Of a stretch of 64,000 nucleotides of DNA, positions 43,849 to 52,334 are shown one piece after another; the stretch's first letter is position 1; the number at the start of each line of letters is the position of its first letter. The position numbers and the translations under genes were made by a program. Under the pieces are notes generated by a model, which was given only the letters and a program-made list of their open reading frames with translations, searched no databases and was not told the DNA's origin. This DNA is from a bacterium (GTDB taxonomy: Bacteria; Planctomycetota; Planctomycetia; Planctomycetales; Planctomycetaceae): assembly GCA_016125225.1 (NCBI GenBank), contig WGME01000007.1, positions 124,001 through 188,000 on the forward strand, in the 5' to 3' direction.

Positions 43849-45114
43849 ATGACAAAAACCTTCGAAACCGATGTCATCGTGATTGGCGGCGGACCAGCGG
43901 GGTCGACCGCGGCGACCCTCATCGCTCAGCGGGGGCATCACGTCACCCTGTTTGAGCGCGACCATTTCCCGCGGTTTCACATCGGCGAGTCGCTCATTCC
44001 GCAAACCTACTGGGTGCTCAAGCGGCTCAATATGCTCGAAAAGATGAAGTCGAGTCACTTCATCAAGAAGTACAGCGTGCAGTTCGTCACCGACAAGGGC
44101 AAACTTTCCGAGCCGTTCTATTTCTGTGATCACAAGCCGCACGAGTCATCGCAAACCTGGCAGGTGCGCCGCAGCGAGTTCGATCATCTGATGATGGAGA
44201 ATGCCCGCGAGCACGGCGTGCAGGTTCATGAGGGAGCCCGCGTACTCGATATCCTCTTCGAAGGCGATCGCGCCTGCGGGGTGATTGTGCAGCGAGAGGG
44301 GGACAGCGAACCGGTGGAAATTCGTGCCCAGGTGGTGGTCGATGCCAGCGGCCAACAATCGCTGCTGCTCGGCAAACTCGGCCTGCGGGAATGGGACCCG
44401 GAACTGAAGAAAGCCGGACTGTGGACCTACTGGAAGGGGGCGTATCGTGATACCGGTCACGATGAAGGTGCCACCATCGTGATGCAGATTCAGGGCAAGC
44501 AGGGCTGGTTCTGGTACATTCCACTGCACGATGATGTTGTCTCTGTCGGTGTGGTCGGCGCACACGAATACCTCTTCAAGAATCGCAGCTCGACGGACTT
44601 CGAAACGATCTATTTTGAAGAAGTCGCCAAGTGCCCCGGCCTGCAGCCACGGATCGCCAATGCCGAACGTTTCGATATCTTTCGCGCTCAGAAAGAGTAC
44701 TCCTATCGCTCGAAGAAGGCCGCGGGGGATGGCTGGGTAATGATTGGTGATGCCTACGGATTCCTCGATCCACTCTATTCTTCGGGTGTTCTGCTGGCAC
44801 TCACTTCCGGTCAGATGGCCGCTGACGCCATCGCAGACGGTCTCGCTGTCGGAGACACATCGGCCGCACAACTCGGGCGCTGGGAACCGGGGTACATTGC
44901 GGGGATGGACCGTATGCGGCGATTAGTGCTGGAGTTCTATAACGGCTTCAGCTTCGGCCGCTTCATCCGCAAGCATCCGCACCTCAAGGGTTATGTCACG
45001 GATGTGCTCATCGGCGACATCTTCAAGGACGATGTGGATGTGCTGTGGCCGTTGATGGACGAACTGCGTGCCGAACTGGAAGCCGCGGCTTCTGCGGCAT
45101 CAATGGTGGAGTGA
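43849..45114 (+). CDS. flavin-dependent halogenase-like oxidoreductase
   Basis: 421-aa FAD-binding protein. GGGPAGST forms the dinucleotide loop, FPRFHIGESLIP is the family segment shared by PltA-type halogenases and related enzymes, K73 lies near the position of the catalytic lysine, and WFWYIP at 220-225 matches the WxWxIP motif that marks flavin-dependent halogenases. VMIGDAYGFLDPLYSSGV is the second FAD segment. It could halogenate a phenolic or pyrrole group, often on a carrier protein, or be a non-halogenating relative such as a geranylgeranyl-reductase-like enzyme. GGAG precedes the ATG at 43849. No biosynthetic partner is adjacent. Confidence 0.85.
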   Translation: MTKTFETDVIVIGGGPAGSTAATLIAQRGHHVTLFERDHFPRFHIGESLIPQTYWVLKRLNMLEKMKSSHFIKKYSVQFVTDKGKLSEPFYFCDHKPHESSQTWQVRRSEFDHLMMENAREHGVQVHEGARVLDILFEGDRACGVIVQREGDSEPVEIRAQVVVDASGQQSLLLGKLGLREWDPELKKAGLWTYWKGAYRDTGHDEGATIVMQIQGKQGWFWYIPLHDDVVSVGVVGAHEYLFKNRSSTDFETIYFEEVAKCPGLQPRIANAERFDIFRAQKEYSYRSKKAAGDGWVMIGDAYGFLDPLYSSGVLLALTSGQMAADAIADGLAVGDTSAAQLGRWEPGYIAGMDRMRRLVLEFYNGFSFGRFIRKHPHLKGYVTDVLIGDIFKDDVDVLWPLMDELRAELEAAASAASMVE

Positions 45115-45122
45115 AGACATGC

Positions 45123-45146
45123 CCGCCACTCGGCGGTGGCGGATTT
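45123..45146. terminator. hairpin between convergent genes
   Basis: Seven-bp GC-rich stem CCGCCAC (45123-45129) / GTGGCGG (45136-45142) followed by ATTTG, lying between two convergent stop codons. It may serve both directions. Confidence 0.5.
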
Positions 45147-45153
45147 GAATTCG

Positions 45154-46290
45154 TCACATCGCGCGGCGTTTACGCCGTCCACCGATGAAGCTGTCGACCA
45201 CCATATTTCCGAGATCACCGGCGTTGCAGTAGGCAGCGACGCCGCCGGTTACTTTGGCCATTTGTTCGACGAAGTTCACGAGGCCCATATAGAAATAGTC
45301 TTCCACCAGGGCAAAGCTGGAAATGTGAATACCCTCGCCGGCACAACGTTTGGCTTCAGCGAGAGTGACGTTCGCGGTCTTTTCGCAGGGAGGGTAGATC
45401 AGCATCACGTCCCGGCCTTCGACATGGGCTGTCGGTTCGCCGTCGGTGATGCAAATGATCTGGCGGTTCATCTGCGGTTGCCGACGGAGCACCCGCCGTG
45501 CGAATTGCAGTCCGGCATGAATGTTCGTGAAGTGCTGGGGAACAAAGCCGGGCGGCTGATCTAGATTGATCTTCATGCGCACGCGCGGTTCGAAAATGCT
45601 GACGGGTTTGGGAGCCGAGTTGATCAGTTCCCGTTCGGTCAATGGTGAGGCGAAGGAGTAGAACCCGATCACCTGAATGAAGTCGCCCTGATACTTGCCT
45701 CGCACCAATGCCTGTAGGGCCAACGCAACTTTTTTCGCCGAGCCATACTTGCCATAGCGAGTCATGCTGCCAGACATGTCGAGCAACACGACGGTGGCAC
45801 ACGAAGTCTGGTATTCGGTTTCATGGACCACGAGATCATCATGCGTGATGCGAATCGGCGGTCCGTCCTGTTGCCGGGCCAGTGCATTTCTTAGCGTCTC
45901 GTGCATGTTCAAATTGGAGACCGGGTCGCCATACTGGTACGGTTTCGATTCCTCATGCACCGTCTGTCCGACCCCACGGTGATCGGTTTCGTGTTTGCCG
46001 AGAATGTCTTTGCGGCGGACATCGAACAGTTCTTCCAATGCCTTGTTCTCGACCCGCTTCATACCCTTGGGAGTGACGACGTACTTGCCCTCTGCATCCT
46101 TTTCGATGTACCCCTGCTTCAGAAGTTGTTCGATGAGGTCGGGATGTTCCTCTTCCCACATCTGCACCGATTCCATCACCTCGTCGCCATATTGCATGAG
46201 GTATTCGCTGAGTTTGTCGAAGACCTCGTCGGCCGATTGGGGCGTGAAGCTCTGCGAGCCGTCCCACTTCGAATATTCGTACGCCGCCAT
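45154..46290 (-). CDS. VWA domain protein
   Basis: 378-aa soluble protein with a C-terminal von Willebrand factor A domain; the MIDAS motif LLDMSGSMTRYGK is near residue 180, with a Thr at FTNIHAG and Asp in ICITDGEPT. The N-terminal 150 residues are charged and helical with no recognised domain. Such VWA proteins often work with AAA+ ATPases of the MoxR type, but none is adjacent. Role unknown. Confidence 0.83.
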   Translation of the reverse strand: MAAYEYSKWDGSQSFTPQSADEVFDKLSEYLMQYGDEVMESVQMWEEEHPDLIEQLLKQGYIEKDAEGKYVVTPKGMKRVENKALEELFDVRRKDILGKHETDHRGVGQTVHEESKPYQYGDPVSNLNMHETLRNALARQQDGPPIRITHDDLVVHETEYQTSCATVVLLDMSGSMTRYGKYGSAKKVALALQALVRGKYQGDFIQVIGFYSFASPLTERELINSAPKPVSIFEPRVRMKINLDQPPGFVPQHFTNIHAGLQFARRVLRRQPQMNRQIICITDGEPTAHVEGRDVMLIYPPCEKTANVTLAEAKRCAGEGIHISSFALVEDYFYMGLVNFVEQMAKVTGGVAAYCNAGDLGNMVVDSFIGGRRKRRAM

Positions 46291-46426
46291 CGGTCACCTC
46301 GTTGATTTTCCGGAATGCCCCAGTTTGATTGTAGAGCGCTCGTGTGGGTTTCCAAGTGTCGTCGGCCACGCGTTGACCCAAGCGCTGGGGACTGCGATAC
46401 TTGAATGAGAGAAGATTTCGCTGAAA

Positions 46427-47509
46427 TTGACCGTGGCACTGCATCTTCCTTCGGGGCTTGCTGTTTTGATGAATCGACTGGCTGCCGAGACTCTGGACTG
46501 TTTGGCAAGCGGCGCGGAAGGAGCGAATCAGTCGGCCGCATGGCCTGTGGCCTCTCTGAATGCCGTGCAGCAAGCCGGCGCGATGCGCTGGTCGATTCCC
46601 GTGGAATACGGCGGATTGTCGTCCCCGGTGACGGATCTGTTTCATGGTCACGAACAGATCGCCGCCGCGTGCCTGACCACGGCGTTCATCCTGAGTCAAC
46701 GAGAATCAGCGATCCGTCAACTAATCAAAGGTCCGCAGCCTCTGCGAGAACGCTATCTGCCGGGGTTAGCGGCGAATCAACTCTTCGCGACTGTCGGATT
46801 GTCGCAGTTGACCACATCGCGTCAGCACGGTGGACCCGCGTTGCTAGCGACAGCCCAATCCGATGGTCGTTACCTGCTACAGGGAGAGATACCGTGGGTC
46901 ACAGGCGCGGATCAGGCCGATGTGATCATCGTTGGTGCCACCTTGGATGATGGTGCCCAATTGCTGTTCGCGCTGCCGACGTCTTCTCCCGGCATCAGTT
47001 TTTCACCACCCTTGCCTCTGGCTGCATTGACCGGGTCACGCACCAGTGTGGTGCATTGCGACGAAGTAATCGTCGAACCCGATTGGATTCTGGCAGGACC
47101 GACGGAGCGGGTGTTGGGATCGGGTGGCGGTGGGGGACTGGAAACGTCGAATCTCGCTTTGGGATTGGCTACAGCTGCGACGAGTTTCTTGGAGCAAGAG
47201 ATGCTCGCCCGCGACGATGTGCGTGCCGTCGCCGCCCATTTCCGAGCAGTAGTGAAGGATGCCCGCAGCCAGCTTCACTCGCTGATCGAATCATCCCCTG
47301 CCCCCGAGGCGACATTAGGAGTGCGTGAAGAGTGCACGCGGCTGGCGTTGCGCGTTAGTCAGACGAGTTTGCTGGTCGCCAAAGGGGCTGGGTTTGTCAG
47401 CCCGCATCCGGCACAGCGGTGGTGTCAGCAGGCGCTCTTTTTCCTGGTCTGGTCGTGCCCGCGTCCTGTCGTAACCGGGGTGTTGAACGGCTTGTTGTGT
47501 GCTGACTGA
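46427..47509 (+). CDS. acyl-CoA dehydrogenase-like flavoprotein
   Basis: 360-aa protein with the acyl-CoA dehydrogenase architecture: helical N-domain (WSIPVEYGGLSSPVTDL), middle beta-domain with a flavin-contact segment (FATVGLSQLTTS), and a helical C-domain ending near SPHPAQRWCQQALFFLVWSC. It is slightly short and the usual C-terminal GGxGY region is altered, so a true dehydrogenase is not certain; it may be a flavin-dependent monooxygenase-type relative. The start is a TTG at 46427 or an ATG at 46469. Single gene. Confidence 0.72.
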   Translation: MTVALHLPSGLAVLMNRLAAETLDCLASGAEGANQSAAWPVASLNAVQQAGAMRWSIPVEYGGLSSPVTDLFHGHEQIAAACLTTAFILSQRESAIRQLIKGPQPLRERYLPGLAANQLFATVGLSQLTTSRQHGGPALLATAQSDGRYLLQGEIPWVTGADQADVIIVGATLDDGAQLLFALPTSSPGISFSPPLPLAALTGSRTSVVHCDEVIVEPDWILAGPTERVLGSGGGGGLETSNLALGLATAATSFLEQEMLARDDVRAVAAHFRAVVKDARSQLHSLIESSPAPEATLGVREECTRLALRVSQTSLLVAKGAGFVSPHPAQRWCQQALFFLVWSCPRPVVTGVLNGLLCAD

Positions 47510-47634
47510 TCGTCACACGTCGCCGGCATCCCGATCTATTCGCCGTAAATTGCCTGATCGCTACCCAGCAGGCACGGTGGTTGGTAGGCTGACGTCGCGT
47601 TGATGTGGCCTTCTTCACAGGATGTGTGTGGGTG

Positions 47635-49194
47635 ATGGGTAGTTTGTCGGTTCTCGATTACATCGTCGTCCTGCTGTACCTGGCGGTGACGTTGTTTATC
47701 GGGGTTTGGGTGAGCCGATATATTCAGACCGGGCGGGAATTTTTTCTCGCCGGGCGTACCCTGCCATGGTGGGCTGTGGGCGTCTCTCTTGTCGCCACCG
47801 ATATCGGCGGTACCGATATCATCGGCGTCGGCGGCGCGGCCTATCGGTATGGGCTCGCTGTCGGCAATTTCGAGTGGATCGGCTGTGTCCCCGCGATGAT
47901 TGTGGGGGCCTTCGTCTTCATCCCCCATTTCTGGCGGTCGGGAGTCACAACGATCCCCGAGTTTCTGGAAAAGCGGTTCGATGTCAGCGTGCGGACCGCC
48001 GTCGCCATCTGCTGGCTGCTGTTCATGGCCTGCAACATTGGAGTGATGCTGCTGGCTTCCGCGAAGCTGATGGAAGCCTTAGCTGGCTGGCCGGTGGCCT
48101 GGACGATTGTTGGCATCGCGATTTTGGTTGGGTTTTATACCTTTTCTGGTGGCTTGGCTGCCGTTGTTTACACCGATGCCCTTCAGGGCTTGCTGATGAT
48201 CGCCGGTTGCGGACTGGTGGTCGGTTTGGGGCTATATGAACTCGGTGGCATTACCGGATTGCGAGATGCCGTGGTCGCCGCCGGTGCCGAATCGGCTCAG
48301 GTCACCGTGAACACGAAAGAGCATTTCCGCCTGGTGTTGCCGGTCGATACCACATCGCCATTTCCGTGGACAGGGATTCTCTTCGGCCTGGCCTTCATCA
48401 CCAGTCCTGCGTACTGGATCGGCAATCAGGCGATTGTCCAGCGAGCCTTGGGAGCACGGTCGGAATTTGAGGCGAAGGCGTCGTATGTCTGGGGAGCGTT
48501 GCTGAAGAATCTGATTCCGTTCATTATCGTCATCCCGGGGATGATCGCGCTCGCCAAATTTCCGAATCTCGCCGATGCCGACCAGGCATTGCCCAAGTTG
48601 ATTGGCAGTTTGATGCCTGCCGGAGGCAAAGGGATTTTCCTCGCCGCCTTCATGGCCGCAATGATGTCCAGCGTGGATTCTTACCTGAATTCCGCGACGA
48701 CCATTTTTACTAACGACATCTATCTGCGATTCCTGCGGCCTACCGCTGATGAACGTCGCCTGCTGTTTGTCGGACGTACCATCACGGTGCTGCTCTCGAT
48801 CTGGGGTATCTTTTTTGCTTTCCTGCTCAGCCAATCCGATGCCGGAATTTATGCGATCTTTCAGACGTTGATGTCGTTCTTCAATGGGCCAGCCTTCGCC
48901 GTTCTGCTCGCGGGACTTGTTACCCGCGGCGTGAACCGGTATGGGGCATTATCAGGTTTTCTCATCGGCGTGCTGACGGCGGTTTCGCTGTATTTGCTGA
49001 ACAATCCCACGGTGTGTGAATATCTAAAGTCGAAGCCGTTGTTTCAGATTTCTGATCCGTTTCTGTACTACTCGATCTGGGCGTTTCTTGCGACCTGGGT
49101 CGTGATGCTGGTGGTCAGCTACTGGACCGAATCAGAGCCGTCTGAAAAGCTGGCCATGTCATTGCGTGCAACGCGAGCGGAGGCTGCGACATGA
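47635..49194 (+). CDS. sodium:solute symporter (SSS family)
   Basis: 519-aa integral membrane protein with about 13-14 hydrophobic segments. Sodium symporter signature is visible: REFFLAGRTLPWWAVGVSLVATDIGGTD near the N-terminus and PAYWIGNQAIVQRALGA in the middle. It imports a sugar, amino acid or similar solute with sodium. ATG at 47635 gives a family-like start; a GTG at 47605 would add ten residues. Its stop overlaps the next small gene by 4 nt, so the two are coupled. Confidence 0.9.
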   Translation: MGSLSVLDYIVVLLYLAVTLFIGVWVSRYIQTGREFFLAGRTLPWWAVGVSLVATDIGGTDIIGVGGAAYRYGLAVGNFEWIGCVPAMIVGAFVFIPHFWRSGVTTIPEFLEKRFDVSVRTAVAICWLLFMACNIGVMLLASAKLMEALAGWPVAWTIVGIAILVGFYTFSGGLAAVVYTDALQGLLMIAGCGLVVGLGLYELGGITGLRDAVVAAGAESAQVTVNTKEHFRLVLPVDTTSPFPWTGILFGLAFITSPAYWIGNQAIVQRALGARSEFEAKASYVWGALLKNLIPFIIVIPGMIALAKFPNLADADQALPKLIGSLMPAGGKGIFLAAFMAAMMSSVDSYLNSATTIFTNDIYLRFLRPTADERRLLFVGRTITVLLSIWGIFFAFLLSQSDAGIYAIFQTLMSFFNGPAFAVLLAGLVTRGVNRYGALSGFLIGVLTAVSLYLLNNPTVCEYLKSKPLFQISDPFLYYSIWAFLATWVVMLVVSYWTESEPSEKLAMSLRATRAEAAT

Positions 49195-49424
49195 ATCCGC
49201 TGCACGGATTGGGTGACTTGTTGCGTTCGTCGTTTCAGATGATACCGCTGGGGTTCGTCCGCGTGGTCTTCGTGGCGATTCCTCTGCTGCTCATGGCTTG
49301 GGTGCTGCGATTGCCCTCGATCCAAACCACTCCCCCCGGTCGTAGTGGCCGCTGGGATGAAGACCTGCGCATTTGGGCCTGGGTGGCACTCGCCGCACAG
49401 GTGCTGATTTACTGCCTGTTCTGA
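49191..49424 (+). CDS. small membrane protein coupled to the symporter
   Basis: 77-aa protein with two hydrophobic segments (FVRVVFVAIPLLLMAWVL and IWAWVALAAQVLIYCLF). ATGA overlap with the symporter stop. It is probably an accessory subunit. It overlaps the convergent hpnC by 16 bp. Confidence 0.75.
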   Translation: MNPLHGLGDLLRSSFQMIPLGFVRVVFVAIPLLLMAWVLRLPSIQTTPPGRSGRWDEDLRIWAWVALAAQVLIYCLF

Positions 49425-50377
49425 TCGCCGGGCTTGCCATTGGTCGAAGACCGGGGAGTGACGAGCCGCCACATGGCACGCGACATCGCCCCACATAAAA
49501 GGCCAATGGCGTCCCACTTCGTGACCACCGGCCGCTGTTCCCACACGCGGTAATCAATCCCGTCGATCCGATCGAGAATTTTGAGTCCCCCTTGGGCGAA
49601 CAGATCGATGTCGACCTGCAGCCGCCCCGGCAACTCGCCAATCAGTGGTTGACCCTGGCGTAACCATTCCCGAGCACGTTCGACTTCAAACCGCAGCAGT
49701 TCAATGAATTGTGGAGAGCTGGCTCTCTGATCGAAATCGGCTCGTGTAACGCCAAATCGTTCGTAATCTTCGCGCGGCAGATATATCCGGCCGATGTTGT
49801 AATCACGGGCTACGTCCTGCCAGAAGTTGGCGAGTTGCAAACCCGTGCAGATGGAATCCGACCACGCAAAATTCTGTTCCGACACACACCGGCACAAATA
49901 GAGCACGATCCGTCCGACCGGGTCGGCACTGCGGCGGCAGTAGTCGCGGAGCTGGTCGAACGTGTCGTATTCACGCACCGTCTGATCCTGCTCGAACGCC
50001 GAGATCAGGTCGGCAAACGGTTCTCGCGGTATCTTGAACTCGTTGATTGTCGATCGCAAGGCCACAAACACGGGATGCGATGTCTCGCCCAGGTAACATC
50101 GGTCAAGTTCAGTGCGCCACCAAGCCAGTAGATCGAGAGATTTTGCTGTGTCGCCGACTTCATCACCCAGATCGTCAGCCCAGCGGCAATAGGCATAGAC
50201 GTTATAGAAGTGCTGATGCAGCCCCTTGGGCAATAGCCACGACACTAGTGGGAAGTTTTCGTAATGCGATGTGGCCAACTGGCGGCAATAGGCTTCCGCA
50301 GTGGAGAGGGAGACCGGAGCGGTTAAGTCGCACGTTGGTCCCCAGTGCTGTAGTTCCGTTAAAAATGCAGTCGACAT
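49409..50377 (-). CDS. hpnC: squalene/phytoene synthase family protein, HpnC-like
   Basis: 322-aa head-to-head prenyl synthase fold. Both Asp-rich motifs are present: ADDLGDE near residue 67 and FWQDVARDYNIGRIYLP. The length and motif spacing match HpnC, which makes hydroxysqualene from farnesyl-PP derived presqualene-PP in the bacterial three-step squalene route (HpnC, HpnD, HpnE). Squalene feeds hopanoids and sterols in planctomycetes. HpnD and HpnE are not adjacent. It starts 9 nt after a frameshifted antitoxin-like gene on the same strand. Confidence 0.83.
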   Translation of the reverse strand: MSTAFLTELQHWGPTCDLTAPVSLSTAEAYCRQLATSHYENFPLVSWLLPKGLHQHFYNVYAYCRWADDLGDEVGDTAKSLDLLAWWRTELDRCYLGETSHPVFVALRSTINEFKIPREPFADLISAFEQDQTVREYDTFDQLRDYCRRSADPVGRIVLYLCRCVSEQNFAWSDSICTGLQLANFWQDVARDYNIGRIYLPREDYERFGVTRADFDQRASSPQFIELLRFEVERAREWLRQGQPLIGELPGRLQVDIDLFAQGGLKILDRIDGIDYRVWEQRPVVTKWDAIGLLCGAMSRAMWRLVTPRSSTNGKPGDQNRQ

Positions 50378-50386
50378 GCTACTCGA

Positions 50387-50589
50387 TCAGAGTGTCTTTT
50401 TGAGGGTTTCCCAGTCCGTGCTGTGAGCCATTCCCTCGGCAACCCGACGGTCCATTTCCGCGATAAATTCTTCGACCTCGTCGTAGTCGTCCTCTGGCAG
50501 TGTTGCCACCAACTCATCGATCAGACGTCGTCGGTCCGCTTCCGGCAGTTTTTTTCCTGATCGAACAATTCATCAAGTCCTGCCGACAT
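50387..50589 (-). pseudogene. frameshifted addiction-module antitoxin-like gene (possible programmed -1 frameshift)
   Basis: Read with a -1 shift at 50548-50554 the region encodes about 67 residues: MSAGLDELFDQEKK, then LPEADRRRLIDELVATL and FIAEMDRRVAEGMAHSTDWE. This matches the small acidic 'addiction module component' family of type II antitoxins (TIGR02574-like). Without the shift, the frame from the ATG at 50589 stops after 22 codons. The shift point is an in-phase A_AAA_AAC heptamer, a canonical slippery sequence, so it is either a sequencing or replication slip in a run of seven A, or true frameshifting. No ParE/RelE toxin is adjacent; hpnC follows 9 nt downstream. Confidence 0.7.
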
Positions 50590-50683
50590 ATTGGCTCCTG
50601 ATCGCATGGCCACCTGCTTCGTTCCCCGTCTCTCTCGGATTATACTGTTGCCGAGCAACGTCCGTCATCCCGAAGTGAACATC

Positions 50684-52132
50684 ATGTCCGTACCGCAAGT
50701 GGCGATTGTCGGCCGACCAAATGTCGGCAAAAGCTCCCTCATGAATTGGCTCGCTCATAAGCGAATCTCGATCGTGGACCCCATGGCTGGTGTCACCCGC
50801 GATCGCGTCACGTATCTAATGCACCACGGCGAACGGTACTTTGAATTGATCGATACCGGCGGGATTGGCATTGTCGATGTCGATGAGCTGAACGAGGAAA
50901 TTCACCATCAGATTCAGATCGCCATCGAAGACGCCGATGTGATTCTGTTCGTTGTGGATGGTTCACAGGGTATTTCGTCGCTCGATCGGCAGGTGAGCCA
51001 GAAACTGCGCAAGATCGACAAACCGAAGTTGCTGATCGTCAACAAATGCGATTCGCCCAAGTTGGATCGCGAAGTCGCCGAGTTTTTTGCTCTCGCTGAT
51101 GTGCCGATGGTGATCACCAGCGTGATTGGCAATCGCAATCAGGCCGATTTGCTGCAGGCGATCGTCGAAATCCTGCCACCGGCGGATGAGGATGAAGCCG
51201 ATGCCGGGGCGCGGATGGAAGACGAACCCGACATGAAGGTCGCGATTGTCGGCCGCCGTAATGTCGGCAAGAGCACGTTTATCAACCAGTTGGCCGAGAC
51301 AGAGCGTTGCATTGTCAGTGAGATTCCCGGTACCACCCGCGACAGCATCGATGTGCGGTTTGAACTCGATGGCAAAGCCTTCGTCGCGATTGATACCCCC
51401 GGTGTGCGAAAGCGGAAAAGTCTTGCGAACAGCGTGGAATGGTACGGTCTCGCACGGGCCAAACGCAGCATCCGTCGGGCCGATGTCGTGCTGATGTTCT
51501 TCGACTGCACGCAGAAAATCAGCCGGGTCGACAAGCAACTCGTCTCGGAGATTGAAGACGAGTACAAGCCCTGCATTTTCGTGGTCAATAAATGGGATCT
51601 CGCGACCGACGACACGGCGACCGGCGAATGGGCCGAATATTTGTTCAAGACGTTTGGCAACATGCGGCATACACCGGTGGCGGTCATCACCGGGCAGACC
51701 GGTCGCAACGTGAAAAAGCTGATCAACCTGGCCCAGTCGATCTTCAAGCAGGCCCGGTTCCGAGTTCCCACCGGGGAACTGAACCGGCTCGTGAAAGCCG
51801 CTGTGCAGAACTGGCCGCCGCCGATGCGGGCCAACCGCAATCCTCGGATTCTCTACACAACACAGGTCTCCACCGAGCCGCCGACGCTGGTGATGAAAGT
51901 CAACGATCCAGACATTTTCGATGATTCGTGGTTACGGTACCTGTTGGGTTTCATCCGCGAGGAACTGCCGATCAAAGAAGTGCCCATCAAGCTGATTCTG
52001 CGATCTCGTGACGACAAGTCGCCGATGAAGTTCCGCAAAGCCGAAGCCGAAGTGCTCGCCGAACTGGCTGCCCTGGAAGAGGCCGAAGCCGATGCCGCCA
52101 CCGTGGCCGAAAGCGAATGGGATGATGAATAG
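50684..52132 (+). CDS. der: ribosome-assembly GTPase Der (EngA)
   Basis: 482-aa protein with two tandem GTPase domains and a KH-like C-terminal domain, needed for 50S subunit maturation. Domain 1 has GRPNVGKSS and NKCD, domain 2 has GRRNVGKST, DTPG and NKWD. The ATG at 50684 begins just before the first P-loop, as in the family; an earlier in-frame ATG at 50591 would add 31 residues. A C-terminal acidic tail (EEAEADAAT) is slightly extended. Confidence 0.96.
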   Translation: MSVPQVAIVGRPNVGKSSLMNWLAHKRISIVDPMAGVTRDRVTYLMHHGERYFELIDTGGIGIVDVDELNEEIHHQIQIAIEDADVILFVVDGSQGISSLDRQVSQKLRKIDKPKLLIVNKCDSPKLDREVAEFFALADVPMVITSVIGNRNQADLLQAIVEILPPADEDEADAGARMEDEPDMKVAIVGRRNVGKSTFINQLAETERCIVSEIPGTTRDSIDVRFELDGKAFVAIDTPGVRKRKSLANSVEWYGLARAKRSIRRADVVLMFFDCTQKISRVDKQLVSEIEDEYKPCIFVVNKWDLATDDTATGEWAEYLFKTFGNMRHTPVAVITGQTGRNVKKLINLAQSIFKQARFRVPTGELNRLVKAAVQNWPPPMRANRNPRILYTTQVSTEPPTLVMKVNDPDIFDDSWLRYLLGFIREELPIKEVPIKLILRSRDDKSPMKFRKAEAEVLAELAALEEAEADAATVAESEWDDE

Positions 52133-52334
52133 TTGCAGGGTTTTGACGGCAAGGGCTTCAACCAGCCATTTTCCTGAGATCGCCCGCATGACGGGGTAGA
52201 AAACTTACAGGCTGTCGGGGCATTGGGACGAGTTCCGGACTCGCAATCCCTGTGATTCCGTGGCCATACTACAGTGTTGAACTATTGCGGTGCCGTTGTT
52301 CTAAATGGCGTTCTGCCAACGAGGAGACCCTCCC

